Source: Paracyclopina nana (Eukaryota; Arthropoda; Copepoda; Cyclopoida; Cyclopettidae). From it: a stretch of DNA of 64,000 bases. The position numbers and the translations under genes are program-made. The DNA lies in assembly GCA_019096065.1 (NCBI GenBank), contig JAGUCH010000005.1, positions 1,798,001-1,862,000 on the forward strand. The letters are read 5' to 3'. The notes below the pieces were generated by a model that saw nothing but the letters and a program-made list of their open reading frames with translations, searched no databases and was not told the origin of the DNA. Position 1 is the first letter of the stretch. Every line of letters starts with the position of its first letter. Of this stretch, positions 1 through 12,361 are shown one piece after another.

Positions 1-2094
1 GAGCCTTTTCCCATGCTGCATTGCTCGGCACGACCACTGTGAATTTCGGCCTCTGTATAAACGCTCCATCGGAGTCGGTGAGAGGCATGCCCGAGGAAAA
101 CATGCGGTCAAGCCGTGTTTGCACCATTAGGGACCACATATGGCTGAAAACGGCGAAAATGCACGTTAATCCTCTCTCTAGCCGGCCGAATGTATTAATT
201 GCTATAGCTGTGCTACGTGACGGACTAACACAAGTATTTATCACCTCATATTGGGATCAGTGGAAAGCCTCTGGAAAACGGATTGGTAAGGTACCCCTAG
301 CACGCGATCAATGACGTGGATAACCCCGTTGATGGTGCCAATGTCCTTTTCAACCACTGTGGCGTTGAGGCCACGTGCGGCGACAGTCATCACTTGATCC
401 GTTGGATTAAAATGCATCCAAACGCGATTAGCTGCTAATGAAGCAGGGGCAGAGTATGTCTAGAAAATTGATACGTAAGTTAGATGTGATTCTAATTTAT
501 GAAAATTATTACCAAGTCTCCATTAGCCCTGATTTTGTAGTCGGTGCTCACTATGCGTTCACGAATGAAATGCAGGCCCAACAATTCAGCTCTGAGGTAG
601 TCGTGGCCAATGATGAAATCCAGCCTTTCCTGATCGACTTGCTCCATGGCTTCATCGCTTGGAGCAAACACGGTGCCCTCTTTGGCCTCTAAGAGAGCCT
701 CTGCAAACAGGCCTCCCTTGTCCCTGAGCAATTTTGCGAATTTGCTCAGCCTGTTGCCAGGCCTCCGTCCTTCCTCACTGATGTACTCGTACAGCGTCCT
801 GGCCACAATCATCAGCGGCTTGTCAATCAGGTGCACAACGCCATTTTTGACAGGGATGTTGCCTTTCAAAATGCGAGCAACGACCATGCCCCTTGGGTGA
901 ACTCTGTCGCCCACAATGGTGTTAGATCTGACCATGACAGGCGCGTCAAAATTCTTGGGGTCATTTGCAGGGTCATCTGGGCGATCTTCCTCCTGATATT
1001 TGTTGTAGACGAACGAGTCCTGGCTCACTTTGTACTGCTTGGCATAGTTTAAAACGGAGGGGTCTTTGGTGATTTGAAACGAGGCAGGCTGCAGGCTGAC
1101 ATTCACTTTGACGCCATCTGGAAGCCAAGCCACGGTCGGAAATTCATCACTTGGTGCTTGGCTAGTGAACAGCAATCGATGTGGCACAATGTGGCTTTCT
1201 ATGACACTGGCATCAACCAAGTCCTTGTTGATCTTGGGTCCAAGTGGCTTTTCCCTATAGGTTGTTCTCTCGTAGTCATAGCCTAAAAAAATTGCATGAG
1301 TAATGGGTTTATAGGAGTCTTTTTTTGCAAGCACCTGTCAGTTGAACATTGACATCAAAAGCTGCGTCAACTGGCATGAAAAATGTATGCTGTCCTGGAA
1401 CGCCAAACATGTGGACTCTCTGGTTTATCTCAGCTTGCCCATTAAACACGCGCAGCCTGTAACCAGACAATTCGTAGAGTGCAGACTTGGACAGCAATTT
1501 TTGAGCATCTAATTGCACCAAGTACTGGGCATCCCTGATGGATATGGGCACCAAAGGCTCCATCACTGAGTCGATCACGTGGAGGACTTGCTGGTCACCT
1601 CTGGAAGTTCTGGCCAGCACATCAGCTTGGAGTATCTCAGCTTGATTCAGGTACGTTTTGGTGCCACCTTTGGGAATCCTTTTGCGCGTGACCCATAACG
1701 GTGGAGATCCCGTGACAAGGGAGACCAATTTTTCATCCAACTGATGCGCCAATGTGGCCACATTTGTCATGTGATTCAATGCCAGATTTTCGTCCCTTTT
1801 GCCCCTGTACTTGAGCATGGCCTCGTTAGTGGGGACAAAAAGTGTGATTGAGCGGTCCAAAAAAGCCTGATGGAGGCCTCCGCTTCTAAGCAATTTGGCA
1901 AACTGAAAAATAACGCGCATAAATAAACAATCCGCGAAATAATAGCAAAATGTACTCACTTCGGAGAGTTGCTCAGTAGCATTTATGATCTCCATGACAG
2001 ACATTTCGTCCCATGTCCTTGGCCTTGATTGTCCTTGCACCAAGGCTGGCAATAAAGCAATAACTCCGAGGAATTTTAGAGTTTGAGCGGCCAT
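1..2094 (-). CDS. Fas1: Fasciclin-1-type cell adhesion protein, paralogue A (3' end outside window)
   Basis: Extracellular adhesion protein built from FAS1 domains. Coding exons on the minus strand: 1960-2094, 1335-1902, 513-1282, 245-459 and 1-143, with all phases matching; the C-terminal end lies left of the window. The chosen start (2094) gives MAAQTLKFLGVIALLPALVQG, a clean signal peptide; an ATG four codons upstream (2106) is in frame. Three full FAS1 domains follow, each ending in the family's conserved 'NGVVHLIDKPL' or 'GVIHVIDRVLG' type motif, then the start of a fourth ('FTVVVPSNAAWEKA'). Drosophila Fasciclin-1 has four such domains and a GPI anchor, and its length agrees. Compared with the neighbour at 3490-6639, this copy lacks four introns, has one extra (144-244), and carries a linker about 60 residues longer in the second domain (around 880-1130). 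It diverges head-to-head from TPD52. The family call is firm; orthology to Fas1 rather than to another multi-FAS1 protein is slightly less so. Confidence 0.88.
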
Positions 2095-2620
2095 GATGAT
2101 TTCCACAAATTATTCTTATTTTTCTTTAGCTCTGACCATGGTGATGACACTCTGTTCTTTTGGGCAGGTCCTCAAAGCAACAACAACGCCGAATAAGTAA
2201 GTTCTATACCTGACTGAAGAAGTCACAGTCAGGTAAGTGAGGAAATAAAGGTTCCGCGATTTGACGGAAAAAATATTCCGTTGAAAAGTTGACAAGTGTT
2301 TTCGTTTTCGTGAGTCATACCAGAAAGTGTGCGCAGTCACACTATCTAAGGCAACTTTTACTTTTACTTCCCTTAAATTATCTTTCTTTTGCTTAATATT
2401 AAGATACGAATTCTTTCCCCTTCAAATGAAATCAATTTTAAAATCATGCTGAACCCATTGGTAATAGTGATATTGAACGTGCATGTATATGGAAATGGAC
2501 GTTGACAGATGGGATTGACTTATGTTTTCGATCTGGATTTCGGCACAGTTCTGAAAAGAAAATCTTCCTGAACGGATGATCCACGTAGATTAAGAATTGC
2601 CAGTGTCAACTTTGCTTTCA
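2095..2620. promoter_or_regulatory. Shared intergenic region between divergent Fas1-A and TPD52
   Basis: This 526-bp stretch separates the start codons of two divergently transcribed genes, so it must hold both 5' UTRs and both promoters or a bidirectional promoter. It is AT-rich, with no coding signal and no TATA box I can assign with confidence. The placement is seen directly; the regulatory role is inferred from position. Confidence 0.4.
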
Positions 2621-3230
2621 ATGTCAAGTGATAAGTCTTCCAGTGCGGCCTCCGCAGCAATGACGTCCAGCTATCCGGCCTTGGATTCCGTCTCACCTAC
2701 CGATTCTGTGATTGCCGGCGATTTCGGCTCCCTTTCAGCCGAGGAGCAAGAACGTCAGCGAGATGAGTGGAAATCGGAATTGTCCAAAACTGAGGAAGAA
2801 ATCATAACCTTGCGTCAGGTGCTTTTCCCAAGCGAGGCAACAAGTTGATTCAGCTCATGATTATGCTTTTTCTCAGGTTTTGGCCTCCAAAGAGGCTCAT
2901 GCTCAAGGCCTGAAGCGCCGCCTGGGCATCACAGCTTGGCGTGAATTCAGCGAGGACATGACGCAAGGCTTGAAGAATTTGCAAGATAGCCAAGCCTACA
3001 AGAAGACCGAAGAAGCTTTGACAGCCGCCAAAACGAAGACGGCCTCTGTGTGGACCTCGATTTCCAACTCGCAGAGTTTCATCTCAGCCAGCCAAAAAAT
3101 GGGCTCCGCTTTTGGAGCTGCCAAGTCCAAAGTGTCCGCCTCGTTTTCCACCCAGAATATGGGCGAAGTCCTAGAGGACGAGAATGGCCACAATGAAGCC
3201 AAGGAGAAGGCAACTTCTGAGGAGAAATGA
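2621..3230 (+). CDS. TPD52 family protein (tumor protein D52/D54-like)
   Basis: Small coiled-coil adaptor of the TPD52 family, linked in animals to vesicle trafficking and lipid-droplet biology. Two coding exons, 2621-2818 and 2877-3230, are separated by a 58-bp intron (GT at 2819, AG at 2875-2876), giving 183 residues. The start is the first ATG of the reading frame (MSSDKSSS); the same frame runs further upstream without an ATG. A Ser-rich N-terminus precedes the family's coiled coil (EEQERQRDEWKSELSKTEEEI, about residues 45-75), then the signature 'LRQVLASKEAH', 'LKRRLGITAWREF' and a Ser/Lys-rich tail with 'FISASQKMGSAFGAAKSKV'. All are typical of TPD52, and the length matches the family (about 180-220). 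The intron falls between LRQ and VLASKE. It converges with Fas1-B, whose stop lies 260 bp away. Confidence 0.92.
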
Positions 3231-3429
3231 TCATTTATCTATTCCCATTTTATATATAACGGTGAAGGGACCCGCCCACAAGTAATCTGGTTATCAAGTA
3301 TTTATCTACTACTTTTAACATACTACAATATGCGAGTGTTTTACGATCCAAAATTGAGCAAGCATTTTAGCTTTCAACTTGATGATGAGGTTATTATTAA
3401 TAATGTTATTGAAAAATGAGCATGTGTTT

Positions 3430-3435
3430 TTTATT
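3430..3435 (-). terminator. Poly(A) signal AATAAA of Fas1-B
   Basis: On the minus strand AATAAA occurs about 55 nt downstream of the Fas1-B stop codon, a normal distance for a 3' UTR. It is the only canonical hexamer between the two convergent stops of TPD52 and Fas1-B. Confidence 0.6.
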
Positions 3436-3489
3436 GTTAGGCAACGAAAAATGCTAGAACGCGCTATATTGTGTGTGCAGTCTCTATAG

Positions 3490-6400
3490 TTAATGTTGAA
3501 CGAAGGCCGCTGCAATGAAGGCCAGGGCGATGACCAAGCAGGAAGAGAGAGAAGAAGAAGAAGCCTTGGATAAGGTGATGTCACGTTTCTTCATGATGAC
3601 TTGGTCGACGACATGGATGTATCCATTCGTGCACTTCAAGTTGGGCCTGATAACCCTGGCCTCCAGGTCTTCCCAGGTGATGACGGTGTAGTTTCCGTCC
3701 TCCCTTTGGACTTCCAGAAACTTGAAGCCAGGATTGCCTCGTAGCATGGACACAGCTCCGTCTTGAGCCGTGAGGTCCACGAGTTCTTCAACTGTCAAAG
3801 CTTGTCCAATTTTCAAGTGTCTCTCCAAAATGGTTTGGGTCTGGAAAAATGGCCAAGATTAAGTCTTTTTTAAGTAGGGACTTAAGCCCTCACTCACCTG
3901 GTAGGCAAATGAGCCCATGAAGAGGATTTTGTGAACTGAAGCAAATTGCTGGTTGATCTGGTCCCACGCCATGTCAGAAGGCACGATGTAAGTGAACTTC
4001 TCATTCGATTTGTTGAACATGTGGTTGAAGTGGTTCTGGTTGCCCAGGCTGTGCACCGAGGACATCATGGGGTCCATGGCCAGCTTTTGAGCCACGGTGT
4101 GCTGAGGCACGCCCAGAACTCTGTCGATCACGTGAATGACTCCGTTGGTAGCTCCTATATCAGGCTCTACCACTTCCGCTGTCACTCCTTGTCCGTCCAG
4201 CATGAAGGTTCTGTTGTTGTTCGTGTAATAAAACCACAGGTGGTCTTTCGAGCCTGATGGAAAGGGGAGTGGGGCACCAAACATCTATACCAAAAAAATG
4301 CTTATTTTAAAGAGCTCTAAAAAATTCCAGCTATATGATTACAATGGTGAATTGGTGAGTTGGCAACATAATTGTGCAAGCTCGATTTTACCAAGCTTTT
4401 ATTATGCTATATTTTGTGCGTGAAAAACAGCCACAAATTTACAAGAGTCTCGTACTTTTCCATTACCTGATCCGATGGGTGGAACAAATGACCCTTATAA
4501 AAAGGAGGGGTATACAGTCGTAAATTGCCAGCTCCCGCAGAAAAGGACAAAAAGGTGTAATTTTTGATTTACCTTTATGGCATTCTGGGGCTGGAGGATT
4601 CTCACATCCTCCGCGGGAATCCTTTGGTCCACGAAATGAAGGCCAAGCACACGAGGACCCTCCTTGGATCCGAGCAAAGTTTCCAGCTCAGATTGGGATA
4701 AGCGGTCGAATGCATCATTATTGGGGGCGAAAACGGTGCCACTTTCTATATTGGCAATCACGCCTTGGAGCCCCGCTCCGAAAGTCTGCACAAAGCTGGC
4801 GAATTTGCTCAAACGTCCATTCTTCTCTTTCTATTTATAAAAATGAATTTAGTACGTGCATATGTAGCTGATTGCTAGGAAACTTGCACCTCTTCCTTGA
4901 GATAATCCCATAATGGCGAAGCTACGATAATGAGCGGCTTGTCGATGAGGTGAACGACTCCGTTGGCCACGGGGATGTTGGCCCTTACGATGTTGGCTTT
5001 CACATTTTCTCTGGGGTGATTGCGACTTCCATGGACAGTCGTTGACTTCACCTTATCTGTAATTCGTAAGCGTACAAAGATCAATGGGAAGTACGGCTCA
5101 TTTACCGCTTTAGCAGTACATATATTGGAAAGGAGCGGAGCGATCCAGCTTCAAACGGGATGTCATGCGTTATAAAAGTGCATTTGGACGTCTATGTGTA
5201 CTCACATCCTTCTGCAGTGGGCTGAATGATGGCAGTCACTTTGATTGAGCTGGAGTCCGTGTACGTGGAGGTTTTTTGCTCGGATTTCTCCAAAGGGTCG
5301 GTGAATAACAGCGTATTGGGAATGACGTGTCCCGCAATGACATCCTCATCCACCAACTTTTTCTCCAAGTTCTGCCAAAACCATGCATTATTCAAAAGAA
5401 GGTTAATTTCGTATCAGTGTATATACCGTGAAAGCCGAGTCCACTGGGACGAAAAACGTGTGTCTGCCAGGCAAGTCAAACAGGTTAAACTTTTTCATGG
5501 AACGCACTTGGCTGGAGAAATTCCTGAAATCCGGATCAATATTACATGCAATCCATCAATTCGTGGGATGAGGCTACAACAGCCAAACTTTCCCCACCCT
5601 CCAAAACGAGAAAGCAGACAGAAAAAAGTTGCTGATTACTTATTGATACATGGAAAAAGCTTGCACCCCACCACTTGTTTCGGAATTTTTTTCTTCCGAG
5701 TAATATCACTATATTGGTACCTGATGGACTGTCCCTGGATCCGATAAGCGTCGGATTCACGCAAAAGTTTGCCAGCTGTTAAATCGATGTAAGCTTGGGA
5801 GTTGTCCGACACGAGCGGGGTCAATGGCTGGAGGACGTCGTTGATGATATGCAGCCTTTGCTTGCGGAGGCCTTTGCCTGAGCCCACTTGAGCCTGGAGG
5901 TTGCGCATGATGATTTTGGCCCCACTCACGAAATAGTCCGAGTCCTTTTGAGTCAGCCAAAGGGGAGGAGAGCCTGGTAGCAGAGAGGACACCCTGGTCA
6001 CAGAGGAATACGAGGAAGCCCTATCAGCCACTTGGACGACAACGTTGACTGAAAAACAGGATTATGATGATGATGTAACCCAATCCGTCTTTGGAAGTCA
6101 CTAATAAATCCCCCAGCTTCGTCGGATATTGTCTGTCTGAATAGGATCAATTCCCCATTTTTTCCGTGCCAACTTTGGTGCATGCTTACCCATGTGATTG
6201 AGGATGAATTGGTCATCTTTCTCTCCGGTGAATTTGGACATGGCAGTGTCAGAAGGGGCGAAAATCGTCAACTCGTTTTGCAAATACTGGGATGCCAATG
6301 GGCTGCTCTGAATCAACTTCTTGAACTGCACGCAAAAAAACGAAATTATACTCATAATCCAATTGAGGCAACTTTATACACATTTTGCTGTGGAAAATTG

Positions 6401-6639
6401 TCCAATTCAAGTTTTTAGGCTGTTAGGCTGGAAAGTGCGAGCAGCAATGAAGGCCACATAAAAGGAGAGAGAGGCCTTCATTCGTGCAAGAATATCGTAA
6501 AAAGGCTTTCGCACGCAATGTATGCAAAAAATACCTCTTCTACACTCTTCCCACTCATCATATCTAAAACGTTCGCTTCTGATGAAGGCCATAATGAAGT
6601 TAAGGCCAAAAAGGCCAGCACCGCGACGCCGCCCGCCAT
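3490..6639 (-). CDS. Fas1: Fasciclin-1-type GPI-anchored adhesion protein, paralogue B (complete)
   Basis: Homophilic adhesion protein with four FAS1 domains. Nine exons on the minus strand: 6535-6639, 6190-6325, 5721-6048, 5427-5523, 5206-5371, 4890-5056, 4573-4830, 3898-4284 and 3490-3840. They sum to 1995 nt (664 residues), close to Drosophila Fasciclin-1 (about 650). The start at 6639 gives a signal peptide, MAGGVAVLAFLALTSLWP; an open frame continues upstream to another ATG at 6696, but that would bury the signal. Each FAS1 domain ends in 'HIINDVLQPL', 'VVHLIDKPL', 'VIHVIDRVLG' or 'YIHVVDQVI'. The C-terminus is a Ser-rich stretch and a hydrophobic tail ending AFIAAAFVQH, as expected for a GPI signal. 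It is the tandem paralogue of the gene at 1-2094, separated by the oppositely oriented TPD52 gene. The first intron falls at the same point in both copies (E | F-x-K-L). Confidence 0.9.
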
Positions 6640-9600
6640 TTCTTCGTCTTTTCGGCTCACAAAAGTTACGCAAAGGTCATGGAAGTGTTGTAGCACAAAA
6701 GTCTGATGATTACTTGGACAGTGTTATGTCAAAACTGGCAAAGCTTGTATTATCCACTGTGCAAGGGGAATTGGAGCTGTCTTCTATGCTCGCGCGAGTC
6801 GCGCGCATTGCAACGCTGCGCTAACTCGCGAACAACGCAACGCGCAATGCGCATTCTCCGCAATTTACAGCCCACTGTGTCCGAAAATTTTCCGCCTTCC
6901 CCAAAATGATCCGAGCATTGAGAGCACTTTTGCGAAATAGAAGGTTTTTTTAATTTTTTTCCACACTGTGCAATTTTTGTGATTTTTGCTTGTATATTAT
7001 TGTGGAAGACTGACAAGTTCCATGCTAGAGAGCTGTAATGGCAAAAGTTAATTTGTGAGCATTTTTTCGCCAACAAATCGAGGAATGTAGAACAGATCTG
7101 ACACGTTCTTCTTCTTTCTCTCTCTGCCAGAAAAGGATCAAGTGTTTGCCACCCTAGTCTTCTGTATAGACTTTCTTGACTAGGATGGATGGGGGTGAGA
7201 AAAATGCATTGTACTGTTCTCATATGAGAAGCGTAATATAGTAGTAGTAGCTGAAAATTAGCTGAATTCCGCGAGATACTCAGGCTTTGAATTGGCATAA
7301 CAAAAGCCACGTGGATTAAGGTCGTGTTCCAATTTAGGGCTTCATTTTGTGCCAAGCTTTCCAATATTCGACATAGAGTTTAAAAATTGTATTTCTGCCA
7401 AATAACCCCTTTTTCTGCATGTCCTGACTTTTTCACCATAATGTCAAAAAAATCAGGTAGCTAGGTAACAACACAAAGCTGGCATAAGAAAACGCAAAAT
7501 TATGGCTAGGCTATGGCCATAAAGATAAATCTGTCCAACTCCCCTTGTGCACTGTTGGGATCTGGCTGCTTTTATTTTAGTATATGCTATATCTGCATGC
7601 GTAATGGTAGGAAAGCATGCAAAATGATTACTTTGACATTAGAAAGGCTAGACATTTTACGAGCGTGGCGTGCCGTTCAATCAACGAGCTTTCTCTCGCG
7701 CAATATTTTCGCCAAATGTCCATCCCTTAATTCACCTCGTAAGTGAGTTCTTGACGCAAGTTTTGCATGCTAAAATCACCAAATCTGTTTGTCTTAGCCT
7801 AGGTGGCGCTAGTAGTTCTTACTACATAGCGCGTGAGCTCAAGTGACGTGTCAGTCATGGAGGCAAGCAGGCTAATCTCACGCGTCTTCAACAGAGCTCC
7901 TAGATAAGTTCTGTCTTTTTTAAAAAAGTATGCAATTTGGGCACTTTTTGATAATTTAAGGCTGGTTATGGAAATTTTTGAAAGTGAAATCCACAGAATT
8001 CTATTGAAATTTTGTCTTGAAGCCTACCACAGCTCAGTCAGACTGTGTGCTATAGTAAAGCAGCGACAAGAACTCACCTTATTACTATAGATCATCTTGC
8101 ATTTACTATAAACGATCAGTTTCTTTTGACTCGAATCAGCGCTGCTAATGATGTTGTTGACAACAATTGCTCATATATAGCAGCATGTACCAGGAAATAA
8201 TCAGGAAAATGGCTCTCGGTCCCCTGTGCAAATGGATCTTTTGGACAACTCAGTTAAGCGTCAATTAGGCCGCGAAAGCTGCAATGAAGATGGAGCAATT
8301 GTGCCAAAATGGCGATGGCCAGCAATTTTTCCGCATAACCTGGGGAGATGCAATATCGCCACTCTTCTTATTGTAATACTCTCTGCACGTTTTCCGTCAC
8401 AGCTAAGAATCTCAGCTGTATATGCAAAGCAGCTAATACCCAAAGGATTTTATTCATGGTAATAGCAAACGAAAGCCCATGGGGAAATAGTAAGAGGATT
8501 TTTCTGCCCTCTCATATTTTCATTAATTCTGGCATGGCTCTTTTTCATTTCCGTCTCATCTCATGTTTGCATTATTTAAAGCCATTGAAATGATTGATAT
8601 GTCAAGCTTCATATGGGAAATGAAAAACGAAATTGCGTTGCTATTTTCCCCATTTCTCTCTCAGTTGTCATTCATAATTCGGAAAATTAGCAGTTTTTTG
8701 GATTTCTCAAATTTTTTTGTAATTAAATGTCAGGGCAGTTTTAATCTTTTTTGTATCCTACCAACAAAATTGTATCATTTTTTACGGGTCAGCTTGTGTT
8801 TTGAGACAAGCATTTAGCAATAACAATGTAGACGAACCAATGTTTGCCCCCCTTGAGTTCTGCAACAATTGCACGTGGTAAGGTGCGATGTTCATTATTG
8901 GATGATCAATTAGGCTACGACAGCGAAGCAAGTGAAAGCCCGAAATCATCGGTAAAAGTAATCAGAACATCAAATAGAACAACAACAGCATTCACCCTCA
9001 TCTCCCTCTGGCAGCTTTCATCCCTTTTGTTCTATGCGAGGTAATTTACGTCTTTTGAGGGTGCAGGAAAAATTCAGGTGGCCATAAAAAAAGCAGTTCT
9101 TCTGCAGTATGAAAATTACTAGTGTTTTTCCGAGCTAGCCAATATTAGTACTATATATATGAGTTTTTCAGACAAAGTGAGGGAGAAATGTCTTGTTAAG
9201 CTTCGGGGGGTAAATCCCCTATCTATCGACCTAATGCGCCTCTAGTTGAAAATAAATACGGAAAACTTCTCATTTTACTTCGCGCAGTAAAAGTTACGCC
9301 CTTTCCTATACTTGGAAAGCATCATTGCTATAAATCTGGCGAAATAACCATGTGTCTTATATTTTCTTGAGTTACATGGCATAGACGCGTGTGTTATGCT
9401 TCCTCCCTTCCTTTTTCTGAACACATTTTACTTAGTTTCTCCTCCTTGTTGTTTTTTCCCTTCTATACCTTTCATTTCAGCCGCTTTTGTTATTGAAACG
9501 CCGAAGGGGGTCCAGGAAGTAGAAGGCAGCTCAAAGGAAACAACTCATATTAAAGCTGTACTAACCCATTGTCCACTAGTGTTGTAGTAAGAGTACTATA

Positions 9601-9772
9601 TCAAACAGAGGGTAAAATTCAATAAGATTATCGAGTGGCAAGCTTTTCTTTGCGAAGGAGTTGCTTTTTACCTAGGGCTTCTTTCCTAATACAAAAACTT
9701 TTTTTCTCATGTTCTACACAGAATTCCTCTTCTGAGATTACGACAACTTTTTACAGTGTATTATGTATTTGG
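6640..9772. other. Intergenic region without a recognisable gene
   Basis: About 3.1 kb upstream of Fas1-B. I see no open frame with family resemblance or spliced continuity. Contents: a CpG-dense block at about 6785-6865 (candidate promoter of Fas1-B), a 364-bp dispersed repeat at 7736-8099, and otherwise AT-rich unique sequence. Confidence 0.5.
7736..8099 (+). repeat. 364-bp dispersed repeat, copy 1 (candidate non-autonomous DNA element)
   Basis: The same 364-bp sequence occurs in inverted orientation at 30495-30858. Near its ends are inverted motifs, GTGAGTTCTTG on the left and CAAGAACTCAC on the right, about 15 nt inside the edges of similarity. There is no coding capacity. Both copies have equal length and stop matching at the same two points (CTCGTAAG... 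and ...GATCATCTTG), so the unit moved as a block. Confidence 0.75.
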
Positions 9773-10712
9773 CTACATTTTGTATGCATTCATTACATTG
9801 GCGGACTTTCGCAGCAAGTATTGCACATGATTGCCCATGCGTTCTCCCTTATTGAGGATGAAACCCAGGAAAAGCAGGTTCAAAGTGAGATATTGCTGCA
9901 CTGAGAGCAACGGGACGATTTCATGCTTGAGGTTGAATCTTGAGAAGAAGACGTTGGCAAAAAAGATGACGCTGAGGCCACAGCAAAATCGGAAAAAGTG
10001 CACGTTGTACTCGTCTTCCCCTGATTTGCACAAATTCCGCACATAATTAACCAAATCACTTTGGTCTTCCTTGAACCTAAAAAAATTATAAGGAGCTTTC
10101 ACGAGTTCTGACTTGAGACTAATTTTAAATTCACCTTTGATATTCAAGGAATAGTTGAAGAGCTAAGAAAGTGAGCAGGATGAAAAGCAGGTTCATTTTC
10201 ATGCATTTTGGCATTTTGTAGTCGTCCAGTTGTTCGCCGAAGAAAGATTTGTACCAAATTGTCGTCTCAATGGGCGTAATAAAATACAAATCGATGGAAG
10301 TGCACAAAAGGGACCAAGACATCGATGCCAACTGGATGAGGAAAATGTTCCTGCTGTCAGAATACCTTTCAAACACAATTGGCCAAGTTATGCAGAAGAA
10401 TCGAACAATTGTCAGCCAAATAAACGTGGTGAACGTGAGCATGATGATGAAAACTAATAAAAACAGAGCCACTTTTCCTATAACAAATGCAGCTTCCTCC
10501 TTCAACACAAAAGGCCAATAATGGTAAGCAGTAGCCAAAGTGCTAATGGAAAAAAAGTACCAACTCAGAAAGGTTGCATGATTAGTTGCTAGAATTAATG
10601 CACCATCAAACAAAGTCTGCATTCCAAGAGGCTTTCGTCGCAAATACGAAATGAATACGTAGGCGCAAAATGTATGGAAAATAGCAGTAAAAAGAAGAAT
10701 TGGAAGAAGCAT
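9773..10712 (-). CDS. Orphan seven-helix membrane protein, rhodopsin-like GPCR-like
   Basis: I do not recognise an orthologue. Two exons, 10135-10712 and 9773-10076, join in phase 2 across a 58-bp intron to give 293 residues. The start is the first ATG (MLLPILLFTAIF), directly opening a hydrophobic helix. About seven hydrophobic segments are visible: residues 1-23, 32-60, 76-110, 124-147 and 170-190, then two in the second exon (around 'CCGLSVIFFANVFF' and 'QYLTLNLLFLGFI'). The end of helix 3 reads IVRFFCITWPIVF, resembling the DRY-region pattern of class A receptors with the acidic residue lost. There is no NPxxY, no long N-terminus and few Lys or Arg in the loops. It could be a divergent orphan GPCR or chemoreceptor-like protein, as seen in lineage-specific expansions of arthropods. 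It stands alone, with no neighbour within 1.6 kb. Confidence 0.6.
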
Positions 10713-12355
10713 TGTGGTTACTTCAGTGGAGACTTTCCTAAAACTGAGTTAAACGCATTTAGCTGCCAAGCGCTCGAAAGCTAAATTGAGAGAGCTACAA
10801 AAAGGAGGAAGAGAAATTACACCGAGGGAAACTGAAAAATTGAGCATAAAATAACCACAACCCTTAGATAATAATTGGCCAATCAAATTCCGACCTATTT
10901 TCATTTTACGAGAAAAAAAGCTAGATACGAGCGTACGTTGTTCTTGCATTTGCTTTGAATGTAGTATACGATATTCTGCCTTTATTATTATGGATTTGCC
11001 TCTTGATGCATATCCAAAGTGCACATTGCGATTAATACCAGATGCATCATGTGCACTGTTTTTTCGCAAATGTTTTCTTTCATTGATGGAGCAAAAGTCA
11101 AGCTTCCATTGAGAATGTACTGCCAAAATGCGAATCTGCTTAAGCGCGACTTGAAAATTAAAAAGGTTATAAATATTTTGGTTGACTGGTAATAACCGCT
11201 TTTTGTCTTTAAGGAGCACTCTCTTAATTTGCTTAATGAACTAAATAAAGCTGCTAATACACAGCAATTAAAATGAGCTAAAAATACTTTTCCTTTTGCT
11301 GATCTTATAATGAGAAAAAAATGGTTGAGCATTGGAAAGGTAAAAAATTGCCTTTCTCCTCAGACCATCTGAAAAATAGTCAAGACATGGATATGTAATC
11401 AGAACTCATGATACAGAACTTAGTTTCATCGCGTTTTAGCTGATGCCATTTAGATATTCGTGATTTTGCCGATTCGCATTTTGACAGACGGATACCATTC
11501 CATTGTTGATGGCTAAATAAGCAGAAGTGACATTCGGTCGATTTCTGCGAGAGAAAAAGTGCTAATCCAGCATGACAAATTCCCTATGTTACATTATCCG
11601 AACAACACTTATTTCGCCTAAAACTCCTTTTTTGCATTTTTTCGTCAAGTATTTAAAACTACTTTTTGATAAGCGTCCTCGAGGTGCATTTGTGAACATT
11701 TGGCCTCAGAGACAATTGGAGGGGCATGACTCTCGCTAATAGCCCACGCCATCAAACAATCTCGATTTATTGATCGAAAATCTGCCACTATTACGCAGGA
11801 GAGCTCCAACATTGCAGAGCTGTAGCAGAATTATTGGAGACGGGAAACCAATGACGTGGAAGGGTGCGAACACACTGCAGCCAAAGAGTATTATTAACAC
11901 ACTGCAACCCCTCATAAATACCACACAGCAGCACAGCGTGGAATGGATTCCAAGAAAATCAAGCTTTGCTTTATCACAAAACCGAAAATTAATTTTCAAA
12001 ACTTTTTAGCGTTGAATGAGCGAAAGCCGAGATCTACCAAATTTTACTTTGCTCATAGTGGATTTAGGGGCCGAAAATTGCTGTATAAAAGTGCAAAGCT
12101 GGCAGAAAATGGAAAGACGATTTTCCATCAGCCTGCTACGAAGCAACTTGGGCTGTCAAGCTTTAAAGATTAGCGGCCATGTGACAAAATAATTGCTTAC
12201 TTGCCACAGTGCCGTTGATCGCAGTTCCAGACAGCTTTTTAAAAGCACAATTTTTAAAGTGATATCGGTACATAAAAAGTAGTACTTGGGCTTGATTTGA
12301 CCAATTAAGTTCAACATGAAGTGGAGCTGGAAAGTACTAATTTGCATAGGCAAGG
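10713..12355. other. Intergenic region, no gene seen
   Basis: About 1.6 kb of AT-rich sequence between the orphan membrane protein and RPL9. The longest open frames show no family similarity, no plausible splice chain and no codon bias. I see no repeats with defined ends here. Confidence 0.45.
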
Positions 12356-12361
12356 TTTATT
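12356..12361 (-). terminator. Poly(A) signal of RPL9 overlapping its stop codon
   Basis: The minus strand reads AAC TAA ATAAACC, so AATAAA shares its first base with the last base of the TAA stop. The RPL9 3' UTR is therefore probably only about 15-30 nt long, which is common for ribosomal protein mRNAs. Confidence 0.7.

Noticed and set aside
7745..8095. Gene fragment, because the sequence is conserved at 30.5 kb
   Set aside because: The conservation is that of a repeat with inverted end motifs; neither copy has an open frame.
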